64,000 bases of DNA from Hephaestia mangrovi. GTDB lineage: Bacteria; Pseudomonadota; Alphaproteobacteria; Sphingomonadales; Sphingomonadaceae. The stretch is taken from assembly GCF_019880555.1 (NCBI RefSeq), contig NZ_JAINVU010000001.1:793311-857310 (forward strand), read 5' to 3'. The position numbers were made by a program, and so were the translations under genes. Under the pieces are notes generated by a model. The model was not told the origin of the DNA. It did no database searches and saw only the letters and a list, made by a program, of their open reading frames with translations. Of this stretch, positions 17,379 through 26,287 are shown one piece after another (the stretch's first letter is position 1; each line of letters opens with the position of its first letter).

Positions 17379-18312
17379 CCGGCACGACCGCGGCATTGGC
17401 CTTGCTTTCCGGGCGGATGTAGATCGAGCTCAATTGCGGCAGCGCTGCGCGCAAGCTGTCCTCAATCTCCTCGATCAGCGTCTCGGCTTCGCCCATCGTC
17501 ACCTCGTCGCGGAAATCGACGCTGATCGCGGCGAACACCTCGTTGGGCCCGGTGTGGATCGTGCGCACATGGTTGACCGACGATACCGACGGATGGCCAT
17601 CGACGACGTCATGGACGGTGGCGATCACCTCTTCATCGGCGCGCTCGCCGATCAGCAGCCCCTTGGATTCGCGGGCCAGCAGGACGGCGACCGCGGCGAG
17701 GATCACCGCGATCCCGATCGAGGCCAGCCCGTCGAGCCACGGCTTGTCGAAATAATGGCTCGCCCACACCCCGATCGCGGCAACGACGAGGCCGGCGAGT
17801 GCTGCCGAATCCTCGAACAATACGATAAAGGTCGGCGGGTCTTTCGAACGGCGCACCGCCTGCCACCAGCTCGTATCGCCCTTGGACTTGGCGAATTGCC
17901 TGACCGCGACCGCCCAGGAGGAGCCCTCCAGTGCGGCGGAGACGGCGAGGACGATATAGTTGATCAGCGGATTGGTCAGCTCCTCGGGGTCGACGATGTG
18001 GCGATAGCCTTCGAACGCGGAGACGCCCGCGCCAATCGCGAAGATCAGGATCGCGACGACGAAGCTCCAGAAATAGAGCTCGCGGCCATAGCCGAACGGG
18101 TGTTGATGGTCGGGCGCCTTCTTCGAGCGATGCTGGCCATAGAGCAGCAATATCTGGTTGCCGCTGTCGACCACCGAGTGGAACCCTTCGCTCATCATCG
18201 ACGACGAGCCGGTGATCGACGCGGCGATGAACTTGGCGACCGCGATCCCCAGGTTCGCCGCCAGCGCGGCATAGAGGACGATGCCCGATTCGCCGTGATG
18301 CTGCTCCGCCAT
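17353..18312 (-). CDS. Cation diffusion facilitator (CDF) divalent-metal exporter
   Basis: A 319-residue inner-membrane protein with the CDF fold: helices starting at IVLYAALAANLGIAVAKF, then SSSMMSEGFHSVVDSGNQILLL, which carries the H/D metal-site residues, and the second site region DSAALAGLVVAAIGVWASHYF. The basic segment GQHRSKKAPDHQHPFGYGRELYFWSFV is typical of one CDF subgroup. The C-terminal ~90 residues form the cytoplasmic ferredoxin-like domain. These exporters swap Zn2+, Fe2+ or similar ions for protons; the metal cannot be assigned. The 3' end overlaps the DUF4893 gene. Confidence 0.9.
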   Translation of the reverse strand: MAEQHHGESGIVLYAALAANLGIAVAKFIAASITGSSSMMSEGFHSVVDSGNQILLLYGQHRSKKAPDHQHPFGYGRELYFWSFVVAILIFAIGAGVSAFEGYRHIVDPEELTNPLINYIVLAVSAALEGSSWAVAVRQFAKSKGDTSWWQAVRRSKDPPTFIVLFEDSAALAGLVVAAIGVWASHYFDKPWLDGLASIGIAVILAAVAVLLARESKGLLIGERADEEVIATVHDVVDGHPSVSSVNHVRTIHTGPNEVFAAISVDFRDEVTMGEAETLIEEIEDSLRAALPQLSSIYIRPESKANAAVVPVRRPAPAR

Positions 18313-18373
18313 CCGCCTCGCCTAGCCGAGCGGGTTTGAGGCGGGAAGGGCGTTGCCGGTCATCGGCGATTTT

Positions 18374-18381
18374 GTTATAAC
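18374..18381. promoter_or_regulatory. GTTATAAC palindrome upstream of AbrB-Doc operon
   Basis: A perfect 8-bp dyad 6 bp before the antitoxin start; it also supplies a -10-like TATAAC. AbrB/MazE antitoxins usually repress their own promoters, so this may be an operator overlapping the promoter. Confidence 0.3.
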
Positions 18382-18387
18382 CTTGGT

Positions 18388-18633
18388 ATGAACAAGCCAT
18401 TCGCCGTCCCGCACGAACTCAAGCTGATCAAGATCGGCAATTCGGTCGGTGTCATCCTGCCGAAGCAGGTGCTGGCGCGGCTTGGCGTTGCGCCGGGGGA
18501 CAGCGTAAGTGTCGTCGATACCCCCGACGGGCTTGAACTGCGCGCTGCCGATCATGGCTTCGAAGAGCAGATGGCTGCGGCGCGCGAGGTCATGGCGCGC
18601 CGCCGGAAGGCATTGCGCGAGCTCGCCAAATAG
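18388..18633 (+). CDS. AbrB/MazE-family antitoxin
   Basis: An 81-residue protein with the swapped-hairpin AbrB fold: LKLIKIGNSVGVILPKQVLARLGVAPGDSVSVVDTPDGLELRA in parts is the DNA-binding barrel, followed by a charged C-terminal helix (EEQMAAAREVMARRRKALREL) that probably contacts the toxin. A GTG-started Doc toxin gene begins 3 bp after its stop, so the two are coupled. Confidence 0.88.
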   Translation: MNKPFAVPHELKLIKIGNSVGVILPKQVLARLGVAPGDSVSVVDTPDGLELRAADHGFEEQMAAAREVMARRRKALRELAK

Positions 18634-18636
18634 CCA

Positions 18637-19023
18637 GTGGACTGGATTTGGGTCGATATCGCCGTGGCACTGGCTGCGCACGACGAGCAGCTTGCCGAGC
18701 ACGGTGGCGCGCGCGGGGTTCGCGATCACGGGATGCTGGAAAGTGCGATGGCCCGGCCGCAGAATCTCGTCGCCTATGGCGATCCGGATGCGGCGGATCT
18801 CGCCGCAGCCTACGCGTTCGGCATCGCGCGGAATCATCCATTCGTCGATGGCAACAAGCGGACGGCGGCGGTGGTCAGCGAAACGTTCCTGATGCTCAAT
18901 GGCTATGCCCTCGATTGTAGCGATGTCGAGCTGGTCGTGACCTTTCTATCGCTTGCGGCTGGCGAATTGTCGGCAGAAGCCCTTGCCGAGTGGTTTCGGG
19001 CGCAGGTCGTTTCGCGGGGGTGA
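18637..19023 (+). CDS. Doc-type (Fic fold) death-on-curing toxin
   Basis: A 128-residue Fic-family protein with the core motif HPFVDGNKR at residues 67-75, a match to Doc HxFx(D/N)GNKR. Doc phosphorylates elongation factor Tu and stops translation. The N-terminal IAVALAAHDEQLAEHGG and GVRDHGMLESAMARPQ are typical of Doc. I used the GTG at 18637 because it lies 3 bp after the antitoxin stop and gives the usual length. Doc is classically paired with Phd; here the partner is AbrB/MazE-like. The reading frame is intact. Confidence 0.88.
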   Translation: MDWIWVDIAVALAAHDEQLAEHGGARGVRDHGMLESAMARPQNLVAYGDPDAADLAAAYAFGIARNHPFVDGNKRTAAVVSETFLMLNGYALDCSDVELVVTFLSLAAGELSAEALAEWFRAQVVSRG

Positions 19024-19031
19024 TGGCGGAA

Positions 19032-19059
19032 ACGCCCGCCGGGTTTCCCCGACGGGCGT
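19032..19059 (-). terminator. Hairpin terminator downstream of aceA and the 51-residue gene
   Basis: A 12-bp stem (ACGCCCGTCGGG/CCCGGCGGGCGT, one G-T pair) closed by a GAAA tetraloop on the minus strand, with only two T after it. It lies between the convergent Doc and aceA units and may serve both. Confidence 0.6.
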
Positions 19060-19086
19060 CCTTCCTCCCCAGGAAGGCGTGACGCG

Positions 19087-19242
19087 TCAGCCGAGGCGAC
19101 CGAGGCGGTGATAGAGAGACGAGAATTTGGACGAGCGCGGATCGTCGGCGATCTTGCGGACGTAATCGGCGACGGCTTCTTTCAACAGCGCGAAATCCTC
19201 GGTCGAGAAGACGGCGCGGCTGCGTTGCGGTTCGGTAGGCAT
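19087..19242 (-). CDS. Uncharacterised 51-residue protein downstream of aceA
   Basis: A small frame, MPTEPQRSRAVFSTEDFALL... to ...HRLGRLG, preceded by AAGGAG at good spacing and 14 bp after the aceA stop on the same strand, before a shared terminator. It looks soluble and mostly helical (FALLKEAVADYVRKIADD), without Cys or membrane segments. The ribosome site, position and clean codon use support a real gene. I do not recognise a family. A link to isocitrate lyase is only suggested by cotranscription. Confidence 0.65.
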   Translation of the reverse strand: MPTEPQRSRAVFSTEDFALLKEAVADYVRKIADDPRSSKFSSLYHRLGRLG

Positions 19243-19256
19243 CGGTGCTTCTCCTT

Positions 19257-20534
19257 TCAGGCGGCTTGCTTGGCGAACTGGGCGGTTTCAGTTGATTCGC
19301 CGAGCGCGGTGGTCGAGCTGGCGCCGGCGGCGACGGCCTGGGCGACGAGGTCGAAATAGCCAGTGCCGACCTCGCGCTGATGGCGCGTCGCGGTGTAGCC
19401 ATCGGCCTCGCTGGCGAATTCGGCTTGCTGCAGCTCGGAATAAGCGGCCATGCCGCGATCCCTGTAGCCGCGCGCCAGCTCGAACATGCCGTGGTTGAGG
19501 CTGTGGAATCCCGCCAGCGTGACGAACTGGAACTTGTAGCCCATCGCGCCCAGCTCGCGCTGGAACCGCGCGATATCGTCCTTGTCGAGATTGGCCTCCC
19601 AATTGAAGCTCGGCGAGCAATTGTAGGCGAGCATCTTGTTCGGATGCGCAGCCTTGATCGCTTCGGCGAAGCGGCGGGCATCGGCCATGTTGGGCTTCGA
19701 GGTTTCCCACCACAGCAGGTCGGCATGTTCGGCGAACGCCAGTCCGCGCTTGATGCAATGATCGACGCCGGTGCCGTCCTTCAGCCGGAAGAACCCTTCG
19801 GGCGTGCGCTCGCCGGTCAGGAACTCGTGATCGCGCTCGTCGACATCCGAGGTGATGAGCTTCGCGCTCTCGGCATCGGTGCGCGCGACGATCACGGTCG
19901 GCACGCCCGACACGTCGGCGGCGAGCCGCGCGGCATCGAGGTTGCGGATGTGCGCCTGGGTCGGGATCAGCACCTTGCCGCCGAGATGCCCGCACTTCTT
20001 CTCGCTGGCGAGCTGGTCCTCGTAATGAACGCCCGCGGCGCCGGCGGCGATATAGGCCTTCATGATCTCGAAACAGTTGAGCGGCCCGCCGAACCCGGCT
20101 TCGGCATCGGCGACGATCGGCGCGAACCAATCGCGGTGGGCGCCGCCTTCTGAATGCTCGACCTGATCGGCGCGCTGCAACGCGTTGTTGATGCGACGGC
20201 ACAGCTCGGGCCCGGCATTGGCGGGGTAGAGCGACTGATCGGGATACATCGCGCCGGCGGTATTGGCGTCGGCGGCGACCTGCCAGCCCGACAGATAGAT
20301 CGCCTTCAGCCCGGCGCGCACCTGCTGCATCGCCTGATTGCCGCTCATCGCGCCGAGCGCGTTGATGTAATCCTCCGACCGGAGCAATTCCCACAAGCGG
20401 TTCGCGCCACGACGGGCGAGCGTATGCTCGATCGTGACCGAGCCGCGCAGCCGGGCGACGTCGGCGGCGGTGTAGGGGCGGGCGATGCCATCGAACCGGC
20501 CGGTAGGGGCGGGGACGAGATCGTCGAAGGTCAT
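19257..20534 (-). CDS. aceA: Isocitrate lyase
   Basis: A 425-residue enzyme that cleaves isocitrate to glyoxylate and succinate, the first step of the glyoxylate shunt used for growth on acetate, fatty acids or polyhydroxybutyrate products. The active-site signature KKCGH is at 179-183 (Cys181); [26 protein letters not shown] and YNCSPSFNW are family blocks. I placed the start at 20534 (AAGGAA upstream); the open frame extends 14 codons further. The divergent upstream neighbour is a RamB/ScfR-type regulator, which controls aceA in other bacteria. Malate synthase is not in the window. Confidence 0.96.
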   Translation of the reverse strand: MTFDDLVPAPTGRFDGIARPYTAADVARLRGSVTIEHTLARRGANRLWELLRSEDYINALGAMSGNQAMQQVRAGLKAIYLSGWQVAADANTAGAMYPDQSLYPANAGPELCRRINNALQRADQVEHSEGGAHRDWFAPIVADAEAGFGGPLNCFEIMKAYIAAGAAGVHYEDQLASEKKCGHLGGKVLIPTQAHIRNLDAARLAADVSGVPTVIVARTDAESAKLITSDVDERDHEFLTGERTPEGFFRLKDGTGVDHCIKRGLAFAEHADLLWWETSKPNMADARRFAEAIKAAHPNKMLAYNCSPSFNWEANLDKDDIARFQRELGAMGYKFQFVTLAGFHSLNHGMFELARGYRDRGMAAYSELQQAEFASEADGYTATRHQREVGTGYFDLVAQAVAAGASSTTALGESTETAQFAKQAA

Positions 20535-20912
20535 TGTCGGTTCCTTTACAAGTCGCGCCCGATCGACAACGGGCATGACGGTAAGTTGACCAATTTGACT
20601 CGATCCGACACCCGATTTCCCGCGATTACATGGTCACGAGGTCGATTAGAGGCCGTGCGGACTTGTTATATTATAAAGAATATGACAATTTCCGTGGATG
20701 GATCATCGACAATCCCGTGGAGGCGAAATTCCATTCGCAAACGCTGTCATGCTGAACGTGCTTCAGCATCCATGGGCGACGCTGGTCGCGCACCTGATGG
20801 TGTTGTCGCGCCGTGGACCCATTTCCCCCAGATCAGATCTGGTTTGGCAGGGCCGGAACAATAGCAGAACATTGCCATGTAGGAAAGGTCTCGGAATGAG
20901 TCGCGACGGTTC
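20535..20912. other. Divergent aceA/regulator intergenic region
   Basis: 378 bp, AT-rich around 20665-20695 (TATAAT on the minus strand suits an aceA promoter). It contains ATTCGCAAA at 20733-20741, which resembles the TTTGCAAA core bound by RamB-type regulators, and copy B of the paired-hairpin repeat (20745-20820). No gene. Confidence 0.5.
20745..20820 (+). repeat. Paired-hairpin CCATGG element, copy B (3'-truncated)
   Basis: The first hairpin (ATGCTGAAC...TTCAGCAT) and CCATGG are intact. The second half stops at CGTGGACCC without its hairpin. It lies in the aceA/regulator intergenic region. Confidence 0.7.
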
Positions 20913-22304
20913 ATGACGACCGGTCGAAAGCTGTTCGCCGGCCATGCGGTGCGGCGGTTGCGCCGGCAGGCCGGGCTGACGCAGGCGGCGATGGCCGAGA
21001 CGCTGGAGATCAGCGCGAGCTATCTCAACCTCGTCGAGCGCAACCAGCGCCCCTTGTCGGCGACGCTGCTGTTGCGCCTCGCCGAACGGTTCGACTTCGA
21101 TCCGCGCGCGCTTTCCGCCGACGAGCCCGGCGGCGGCGCGGACGCGCTACGGCGCCGGCTGGCCGATCCGCTGTTCGGCGATCTCGAGGTCGATCGCAGC
21201 GAGATCGAGGAATGGCTGGCCGCGGCACCCGGCGGCGCGGAGGCGTTCGCGCGCGCTTATGACCGGATCGGGCCGGGAGCCGCGCCGGTGGGCGCCCTGC
21301 GCGATCCGGTCGATCTGGTGCGGGGCGAGATCGAACGGTGGCGCAACCATTTCGCCGATCTCGATGCCGCGGCGGAAGCGCTGGCCGACGAATTGCGGCT
21401 CGGCGCCGGCGATCTCTACGGCGCGATCGCCGAGCGGCTGCGCGTCAAGCACCAGCTCGGCATCCGCATCCTGCCCGCCGACGTGATGCCCGATCTGCTG
21501 CGGCGGCTCGATCTCCACGCCCGGCAGTTGCAGCTTTCCGAAAAGCTCGATCCGGCATCGCGGACCTTCGCCGCGGCCTATCAGCTTGCGCTGATCGAGG
21601 CTCGCAGCGAAATCGACGCGTTGGTGCGTGCGGCGGCATTCCCCGATCGCGCCGCCGAGCGACTCTACCGGCGGCACCTGGCAAGCTATTTCGCTGCCGC
21701 GGTGATGATGCCCTATGCCCGTTTCCTGCGCGCGTGCGAGAGTACCGGCTACGATATCGAGCTGTTGCAGCGGCGCTTCGGCGCGGGGTTCGAGCAGGTC
21801 GCCCACCGCTTGACGACGTTGAGCCGGGTCGGCGCGCGCGGCTTGCCGTTCTTCATGATCCGCGTCGATCGGGCCGGGCAGGCATCGAAACGCTATGCCG
21901 GCGCCAGCGGTGCGGTGCTGGTCGAGGCCGAGGGCGCGCGATGCCCGCTGTGGCAGCTGCATCACGCATTCGATCGACCGGGAAGCCTGGCAGTGCAACT
22001 CGTCGAGCTGGAGGATGGTGGGCGCTGGCTGACGATCGCGCGCACGGTGACGCCACAGGGGCGGCGGATCGGCGGGATCGAGGCGATGTTCGCGGTCGGG
22101 CTGGGGGTCGCCGCCGATCTCGCCGCGCCGCTGGCGGTGTCGCGCGGGATCGATCTCGGTGGCGAGGCGACCCCGATCGGGCTCGGCTGCCGGCGCTGCA
22201 CCCGCGCCGCCTGCCCGCAGCGATCGGCGGCGCCGGCCGCGCGCGCGCTGCTGATCAACGATATCGAACGCGGTGTTTCGCCGTTTACATTTGCGGGGGA
22301 ATGA
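20913..22304 (+). CDS. RamB/ScfR-type regulator (XRE HTH + ImmA/IrrE-like + DUF2083)
   Basis: This 463-residue protein has an N-terminal XRE helix-turn-helix (residues ~10-65: LRRQAGLTQAAMAETLEISASYLNLVERNQRP), a central ImmA/IrrE-like region and a C-terminal domain with the cysteine cluster CRRCTRAACPQRS found in short-chain-acyl-responsive regulators. Relatives (RamB in actinobacteria, ScfR-type in proteobacteria) control glyoxylate-shunt and short-chain fatty acid genes. Its divergent placement opposite aceA supports that role here. The HExxH expected of active ImmA peptidases is not evident, so it is probably a ligand sensor. Confidence 0.85.
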   Translation: MTTGRKLFAGHAVRRLRRQAGLTQAAMAETLEISASYLNLVERNQRPLSATLLLRLAERFDFDPRALSADEPGGGADALRRRLADPLFGDLEVDRSEIEEWLAAAPGGAEAFARAYDRIGPGAAPVGALRDPVDLVRGEIERWRNHFADLDAAAEALADELRLGAGDLYGAIAERLRVKHQLGIRILPADVMPDLLRRLDLHARQLQLSEKLDPASRTFAAAYQLALIEARSEIDALVRAAAFPDRAAERLYRRHLASYFAAAVMMPYARFLRACESTGYDIELLQRRFGAGFEQVAHRLTTLSRVGARGLPFFMIRVDRAGQASKRYAGASGAVLVEAEGARCPLWQLHHAFDRPGSLAVQLVELEDGGRWLTIARTVTPQGRRIGGIEAMFAVGLGVAADLAAPLAVSRGIDLGGEATPIGLGCRRCTRAACPQRSAAPAARALLINDIERGVSPFTFAGE

Positions 22305-22322
22305 CTGGGAAGGAGATTGCGG

Positions 22323-22715
22323 ATGAGCCGCGTTACCGGCGGATGCCTGTGTGGCGACGTGCGGATAGAGGCATCGGGGCGCCCGTATCGAGTCGGCCTG
22401 TGCCATTGCCTCGATTGCCGCAAGCATCATGGCGCGCTGTTCTACGCATCGGCGGTCTTCCCGCAGGACGCGGTGACGATCACGGGCGAGACGCGCGATT
22501 ATGCCGGGCGGTTCTTCTGCCCGCGTTGCGGCTCTTCGGTGTTCGCGCGCTTCGGCGATGAAATCGAGGTGCATCTCGGCGCGCTGGACGCGCCCGACCA
22601 GTTCGTGCCGACCTATGAAAGCTGGATCGTCCGTCGTGAAGCCTGGCTGCCGCCCTTTCCGTTGTCGCGGCGATACGATCGCGATCGCGAAACCTCGGGC
22701 CGCTTCGAGGAATGA
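22323..22715 (+). CDS. GFA/CENP-V-domain zinc protein
   Basis: A 130-residue protein of the family named after glutathione-dependent formaldehyde-activating enzyme. The zinc-binding cysteines are visible: CLCGDV (start), CHCLDCRKHHG, and FCPRCGSSVFARFG. I chose ATG 22323 because AAGGAG is 7 bp upstream; a TTG two codons earlier is less likely. The biochemical role of most such small proteins is unproven, so the name should not be taken as evidence of formaldehyde metabolism. The RamB-type regulator gene ends 18 bp upstream. Confidence 0.85.
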   Translation: MSRVTGGCLCGDVRIEASGRPYRVGLCHCLDCRKHHGALFYASAVFPQDAVTITGETRDYAGRFFCPRCGSSVFARFGDEIEVHLGALDAPDQFVPTYESWIVRREAWLPPFPLSRRYDRDRETSGRFEE

Positions 22716-22773
22716 CGGTCCGCCTCCCGCTGCGCGGATTGCCGCGCGGGATGGGCGGGCCTATGATTCGCCA

Positions 22774-23739
22774 ATGAGCCTGGCCGCCGCACCGACCCTG
22801 CGCGATCGCGCCGCCGCCAGCTGGGCGACGCCGGGCGGCAAGGCGGGCTGGGCGCTCGTGCTGATCGGCATCGTCTTGTGGTGGCTGTGCCGTTTCCATG
22901 CCGATATCGTGCCGTTCTGGCTGCCGTGGGACTTCTCGCCCTTATGGTATGCGGCGTTCGCCTTCACCGGCTTCTGTTATGTGCGCGGGCTGCGGCGGGT
23001 GCCACAGGCGCGGTGGCGCGTGGCGCTGGTTGCGATCGGCGCGGCGTTGATCTGGACGGTGGTGCAGACGCGGTTCGAATATCTCGCGCTGCACCAGTTC
23101 TTCTACAACCGCGTGCAGCATATGATCATGCACCATCTCGGCGCGTTCCTGATCGCGCTCGGCTGGCCGTGGGAGGCGATCGTCGCGGGCATGCCGGCGG
23201 CGGCGCGGCGCGTGGTCGAGCATCGCTGGTTCCGTCGCTTCATCGCCGCGTCGCGCCAGCCCGAGGTGGCGGGGTTCGTGTTCGTCGGGCTGCTCGCCTT
23301 GTGGCTGACGCCGTCGGTGCATCTGACGGCGATGCTGAGCCCGGTGCTCTATCCGGTGATGAACTGGTCGATGGTGATCGACGGGTTGCTGTTCTGGGCA
23401 CTGGTGCTCGATCCGCGGCCGCCCGAACAGGCGGGGATCAGCTTCGTCGCGCGCGCGGTGCTCGGCGTCGTCGTGATGTTCCCGCAGATCGCGATGGGCG
23501 CCTATCTGTGCTTCGCCGACCACGATCTCTACCCGTTCTACACCTGGTGCGGGCGGCTTTATCCGACGATCGACGCGCTGATGGATCAGCGGATCGGCGG
23601 CGTCGTGGTGTGGGAATCGCCGGGGATGATGAGCGTGTTCACATTGATCCTCGTGCTCAACGCCAAGCGCCGCCACGAGGAAAGCATCGCGCCGAAAAGC
23701 GAGGGCGGGGTACCGAGCGCACGATGGACCGGGCGATAA
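22774..23739 (+). CDS. CtaG-like (caa3_CtaG/DUF1404) membrane protein
   Basis: About 321 residues, started at ATG 22774 (weak Shine-Dalgarno). It has about seven hydrophobic segments (GWALVLIGIVLWWLCRF near the start). The histidine-rich motif RVQHMIMHHLGAFLIALGWP and later MNWSMVIDGLLFW with WESPGMMSVF match the caa3-type CtaG family, linked to copper delivery or assembly of cytochrome c oxidase. The C-terminal tail is basic and cytoplasmic. No oxidase genes are nearby, so the assignment to oxidase assembly is by family only. Confidence 0.75.
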   Translation: MSLAAAPTLRDRAAASWATPGGKAGWALVLIGIVLWWLCRFHADIVPFWLPWDFSPLWYAAFAFTGFCYVRGLRRVPQARWRVALVAIGAALIWTVVQTRFEYLALHQFFYNRVQHMIMHHLGAFLIALGWPWEAIVAGMPAAARRVVEHRWFRRFIAASRQPEVAGFVFVGLLALWLTPSVHLTAMLSPVLYPVMNWSMVIDGLLFWALVLDPRPPEQAGISFVARAVLGVVVMFPQIAMGAYLCFADHDLYPFYTWCGRLYPTIDALMDQRIGGVVVWESPGMMSVFTLILVLNAKRRHEESIAPKSEGGVPSARWTGR

Positions 23740-23773
23740 GGTGATCGCTTGAGAATGCGCGTGACGCATTCTG

Positions 23774-23854
23774 GCGGAGCCAGCCCGCGCCCCACCCGGC
23801 CACCTAATGCGATTATCCTATGGGCGGCCGGGTGGGGGAGCGGGCTGGCTCCGC
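23774..23854. repeat. Long GC-rich inverted repeat between convergent genes
   Basis: Arms of 28 and 29 bp (23774-23801 and 23826-23854) are complementary apart from one mismatch and one extra C, around a 24-base loop. It sits exactly between the ends of the CtaG-like gene and the TonB receptor, so it can act as a bidirectional terminator, although no T-runs flank it. Confidence 0.75.
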
Positions 23855-23870
23855 TCTCAAATACAAATGC

Positions 23871-26258
23871 TTACCAGTCGACGCCGACCTTGGCGTAGAG
23901 ATACCGCCCGTTGAAGCCGAACGGCGAGTAGAAGGGATAGGAAACTACCCCGGTCGAGCTCAGCAGGTTGGCGGGCGTGCGATCGGGATAGACGTCGAAC
24001 ACGTTGTCGACGCCCAGCCCGAAGTGGAACTGGTCGGCGACGTCGAACCGCGCTTCGATATCGGTGATGAATTTCTTGCCGGTGTGGATGTCCCTATCTT
24101 CGGAGGTGCCGGGTTCGTTGACATCTCCATAATAGGTGCCGCGCAGCGTGAAGCCGACCGGCTTCAGCGACCAGTCGATCGTGCCTGTCACCTTGGTCGC
24201 CGGCGTGCCGTCTTCCAGCGAGACGATGCGCTGGCGGCTGACCAGCGGCGGCGCCGGATCGAGCGCCGAGGTCGTCTGGGGCACCTTGAGCACCTTGAGG
24301 TCGTTGTAATTGCCCGCCACGGTGAAGTTGAACGTACCGGCAGCCGGCGTCGCCAGTTTGTAATTGGCGACCACGTCAACACCGCGCGTGCGGGTCTTCA
24401 CGCCGTTGAGGAAGAAGCGCGCCGCCCCGACATTGGCTTCGTCAAGCAGGGCATCGACTGCATCACTGAAACCGTGACCGATGCTCTCGGACAAGGCTAG
24501 GCCGTCGCGGATATCGATTTCATACCCATCGACAGTGATGTTGAACGGCCCTTGGTGGAAAACGAAGCCTGCCGAATAATTGGTCGACTTCTCCGGTTTG
24601 AGCGGCTTGCCGCCGAGTATCCGGGCGTTGTCGCTGACGGAGGGCAGTGTGCCGGTCAGGATCACATTGCCGTCAGTGATGACCGATGAGACCGACGTGA
24701 AATATTCCTGTTGAAGCGAGGGCGCGCGGAATCCGGTCTGGATGCCGCCGCGCAGCGCGAAGCTGGGGGTGATGTCCCAGCGCGCGGAGAGCTTGCCATT
24801 GGCGGTGGTGCCGAAATCAGAATAATGTTCGAGCCGGCCTGCCGCGCCGATGCTGAGCGGCCCGAACTTGCCCTCGAGATCGAGATAGCCGCTGACATTG
24901 TCGCGGTGATGGTTGACCGCATTATCCGGGCTGAAGCCGCCGAAGCCCTGCGCGCCGCCCTGATCGTAGGAACCGAGCTCACCGGGGGTGATCTTGTAGC
25001 CCTCGCGGCGATATTCGGCACCGGCCGCGACCGTCAGATCGCCGCCGCCAAGTGCGTAATCGTGGCTGAGATCGAGATTGGTGACGAACTGATCGTAAGA
25101 CATTGCGCCGTCGTAAAAGCGCGTCGGCGAATCCGCGCCGTAAGCGTGGTTAAGCGTATGCAGCGTCGCAAAGTCGATCTTGTTCTTGCCGTATGACGCA
25201 ATCAGGCTGGTATCCCACCCGCCGATCGCGCCCTTGATGCCACCGGCGGCAGTCAGGTCGCGCGACTTGGTCTGGATGATCGGCAGGAAGCCGTTGGGAT
25301 AGATTTCCGGCACATTGTTGGCGTTGCTCGGGTTGCGCGGGAACGCCGCCGATTGCGAGCGGCGATATTGGTAGCCGCCCCAGCCGACCACCTGCCAGCC
25401 CGAATCGCCGATCGGCACACCGAGATTGGCATAGCCGGTATATTGGTTGACGTCGGGATCGCCGTAGCGCGAGCGGACCACGGCGGGATCGTCGCGGCTG
25501 TCGACGTCGCCGCGGCTGGTCGGGTTGCGATTGACGAACTCGCCGGTGACGTCGAGGTAGCCGCCGTTGTTGCCGATTGCGACATTCTGCCACACCGATG
25601 CGGTGGTGGTGCCGCCATCGACGACGTGGCGCGGCGAATAGAGCGTATCGACATTGGTATCATAGCCGCCGAAGGTGACGCTGGCGCCGCCGCCGCTGCG
25701 CTGCTGGCGCAGGCGCAGGTTGACGACGCCGGCGATCGCGTCCGATCCGTACAGCGCCGAGGCGCCGTCGCGCAGCACCTCGATCGATTCGAGTGCGGCG
25801 GTGGGGATCGTGTTGAGATCGACCGCGGCGGCACCGCGCCCGACCGAGCTGTTGATGTTGAGCAGTGCCGAGGGGTGCGCGCGCACGCTGTTGATCAGCA
25901 CCAAAGTCTGGTCGGGCGAAAGGCCGCGCAGCGTCGCCGGGCGGATCGCGTCGGTCGCGTCGGTCACCGCCGGGCGCGGGAAATCGATCGACGGCGCGAC
26001 GTTGGCGAGCGCGGCGGCAGCTTCGGTGGTGCCCTGGTGCTGCAGCGCGGCCTGCGACAGGACATCGACCGGCGACACGCTGTCGAGCCGGGTGCGGCCG
26101 GCGGCGCGCGTGCCCGTAACGATGATGTCCGCGCCGTTCGTCTCGCTGGCGCTGGCCTGGTCCTGGGAAGCGGCCGTCGTGTCGGTCTGTGCCGCGGCGG
26201 GAACCGCTATCAGCGCGGTGAGCGCGGCACCACCGAGCAGAAGAGTGCGTGTCATCAT
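23871..26258 (-). CDS. TonB-dependent outer-membrane receptor with structured leader
   Basis: A 795-residue receptor started at ATG 26258, which gives a normal signal peptide (LLLGGAALTALIAVPAAAQ); an upstream in-frame extension of 59 codons lacks signal character. It has a TonB box (NGADIIVTGTRAAG), a plug domain (SPVDVLSQAALQHQGTTEAAAALANVAPSI, then RGLSPDQTLVLIN, IEVLRDGASALYGSDAIAGVVN) and a long barrel ending VGVDW. Ligand unknown. No transporter neighbours give a clue. The 5' leader contains several stable hairpins (26288-26386), unusual for such genes. Confidence 0.92.
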   Translation of the reverse strand: MMTRTLLLGGAALTALIAVPAAAQTDTTAASQDQASASETNGADIIVTGTRAAGRTRLDSVSPVDVLSQAALQHQGTTEAAAALANVAPSIDFPRPAVTDATDAIRPATLRGLSPDQTLVLINSVRAHPSALLNINSSVGRGAAAVDLNTIPTAALESIEVLRDGASALYGSDAIAGVVNLRLRQQRSGGGASVTFGGYDTNVDTLYSPRHVVDGGTTTASVWQNVAIGNNGGYLDVTGEFVNRNPTSRGDVDSRDDPAVVRSRYGDPDVNQYTGYANLGVPIGDSGWQVVGWGGYQYRRSQSAAFPRNPSNANNVPEIYPNGFLPIIQTKSRDLTAAGGIKGAIGGWDTSLIASYGKNKIDFATLHTLNHAYGADSPTRFYDGAMSYDQFVTNLDLSHDYALGGGDLTVAAGAEYRREGYKITPGELGSYDQGGAQGFGGFSPDNAVNHHRDNVSGYLDLEGKFGPLSIGAAGRLEHYSDFGTTANGKLSARWDITPSFALRGGIQTGFRAPSLQQEYFTSVSSVITDGNVILTGTLPSVSDNARILGGKPLKPEKSTNYSAGFVFHQGPFNITVDGYEIDIRDGLALSESIGHGFSDAVDALLDEANVGAARFFLNGVKTRTRGVDVVANYKLATPAAGTFNFTVAGNYNDLKVLKVPQTTSALDPAPPLVSRQRIVSLEDGTPATKVTGTIDWSLKPVGFTLRGTYYGDVNEPGTSEDRDIHTGKKFITDIEARFDVADQFHFGLGVDNVFDVYPDRTPANLLSSTGVVSYPFYSPFGFNGRYLYAKVGVDW

Positions 26259-26287
26259 CGTCAGAAACCCTTTATCCCTTGGCAACC

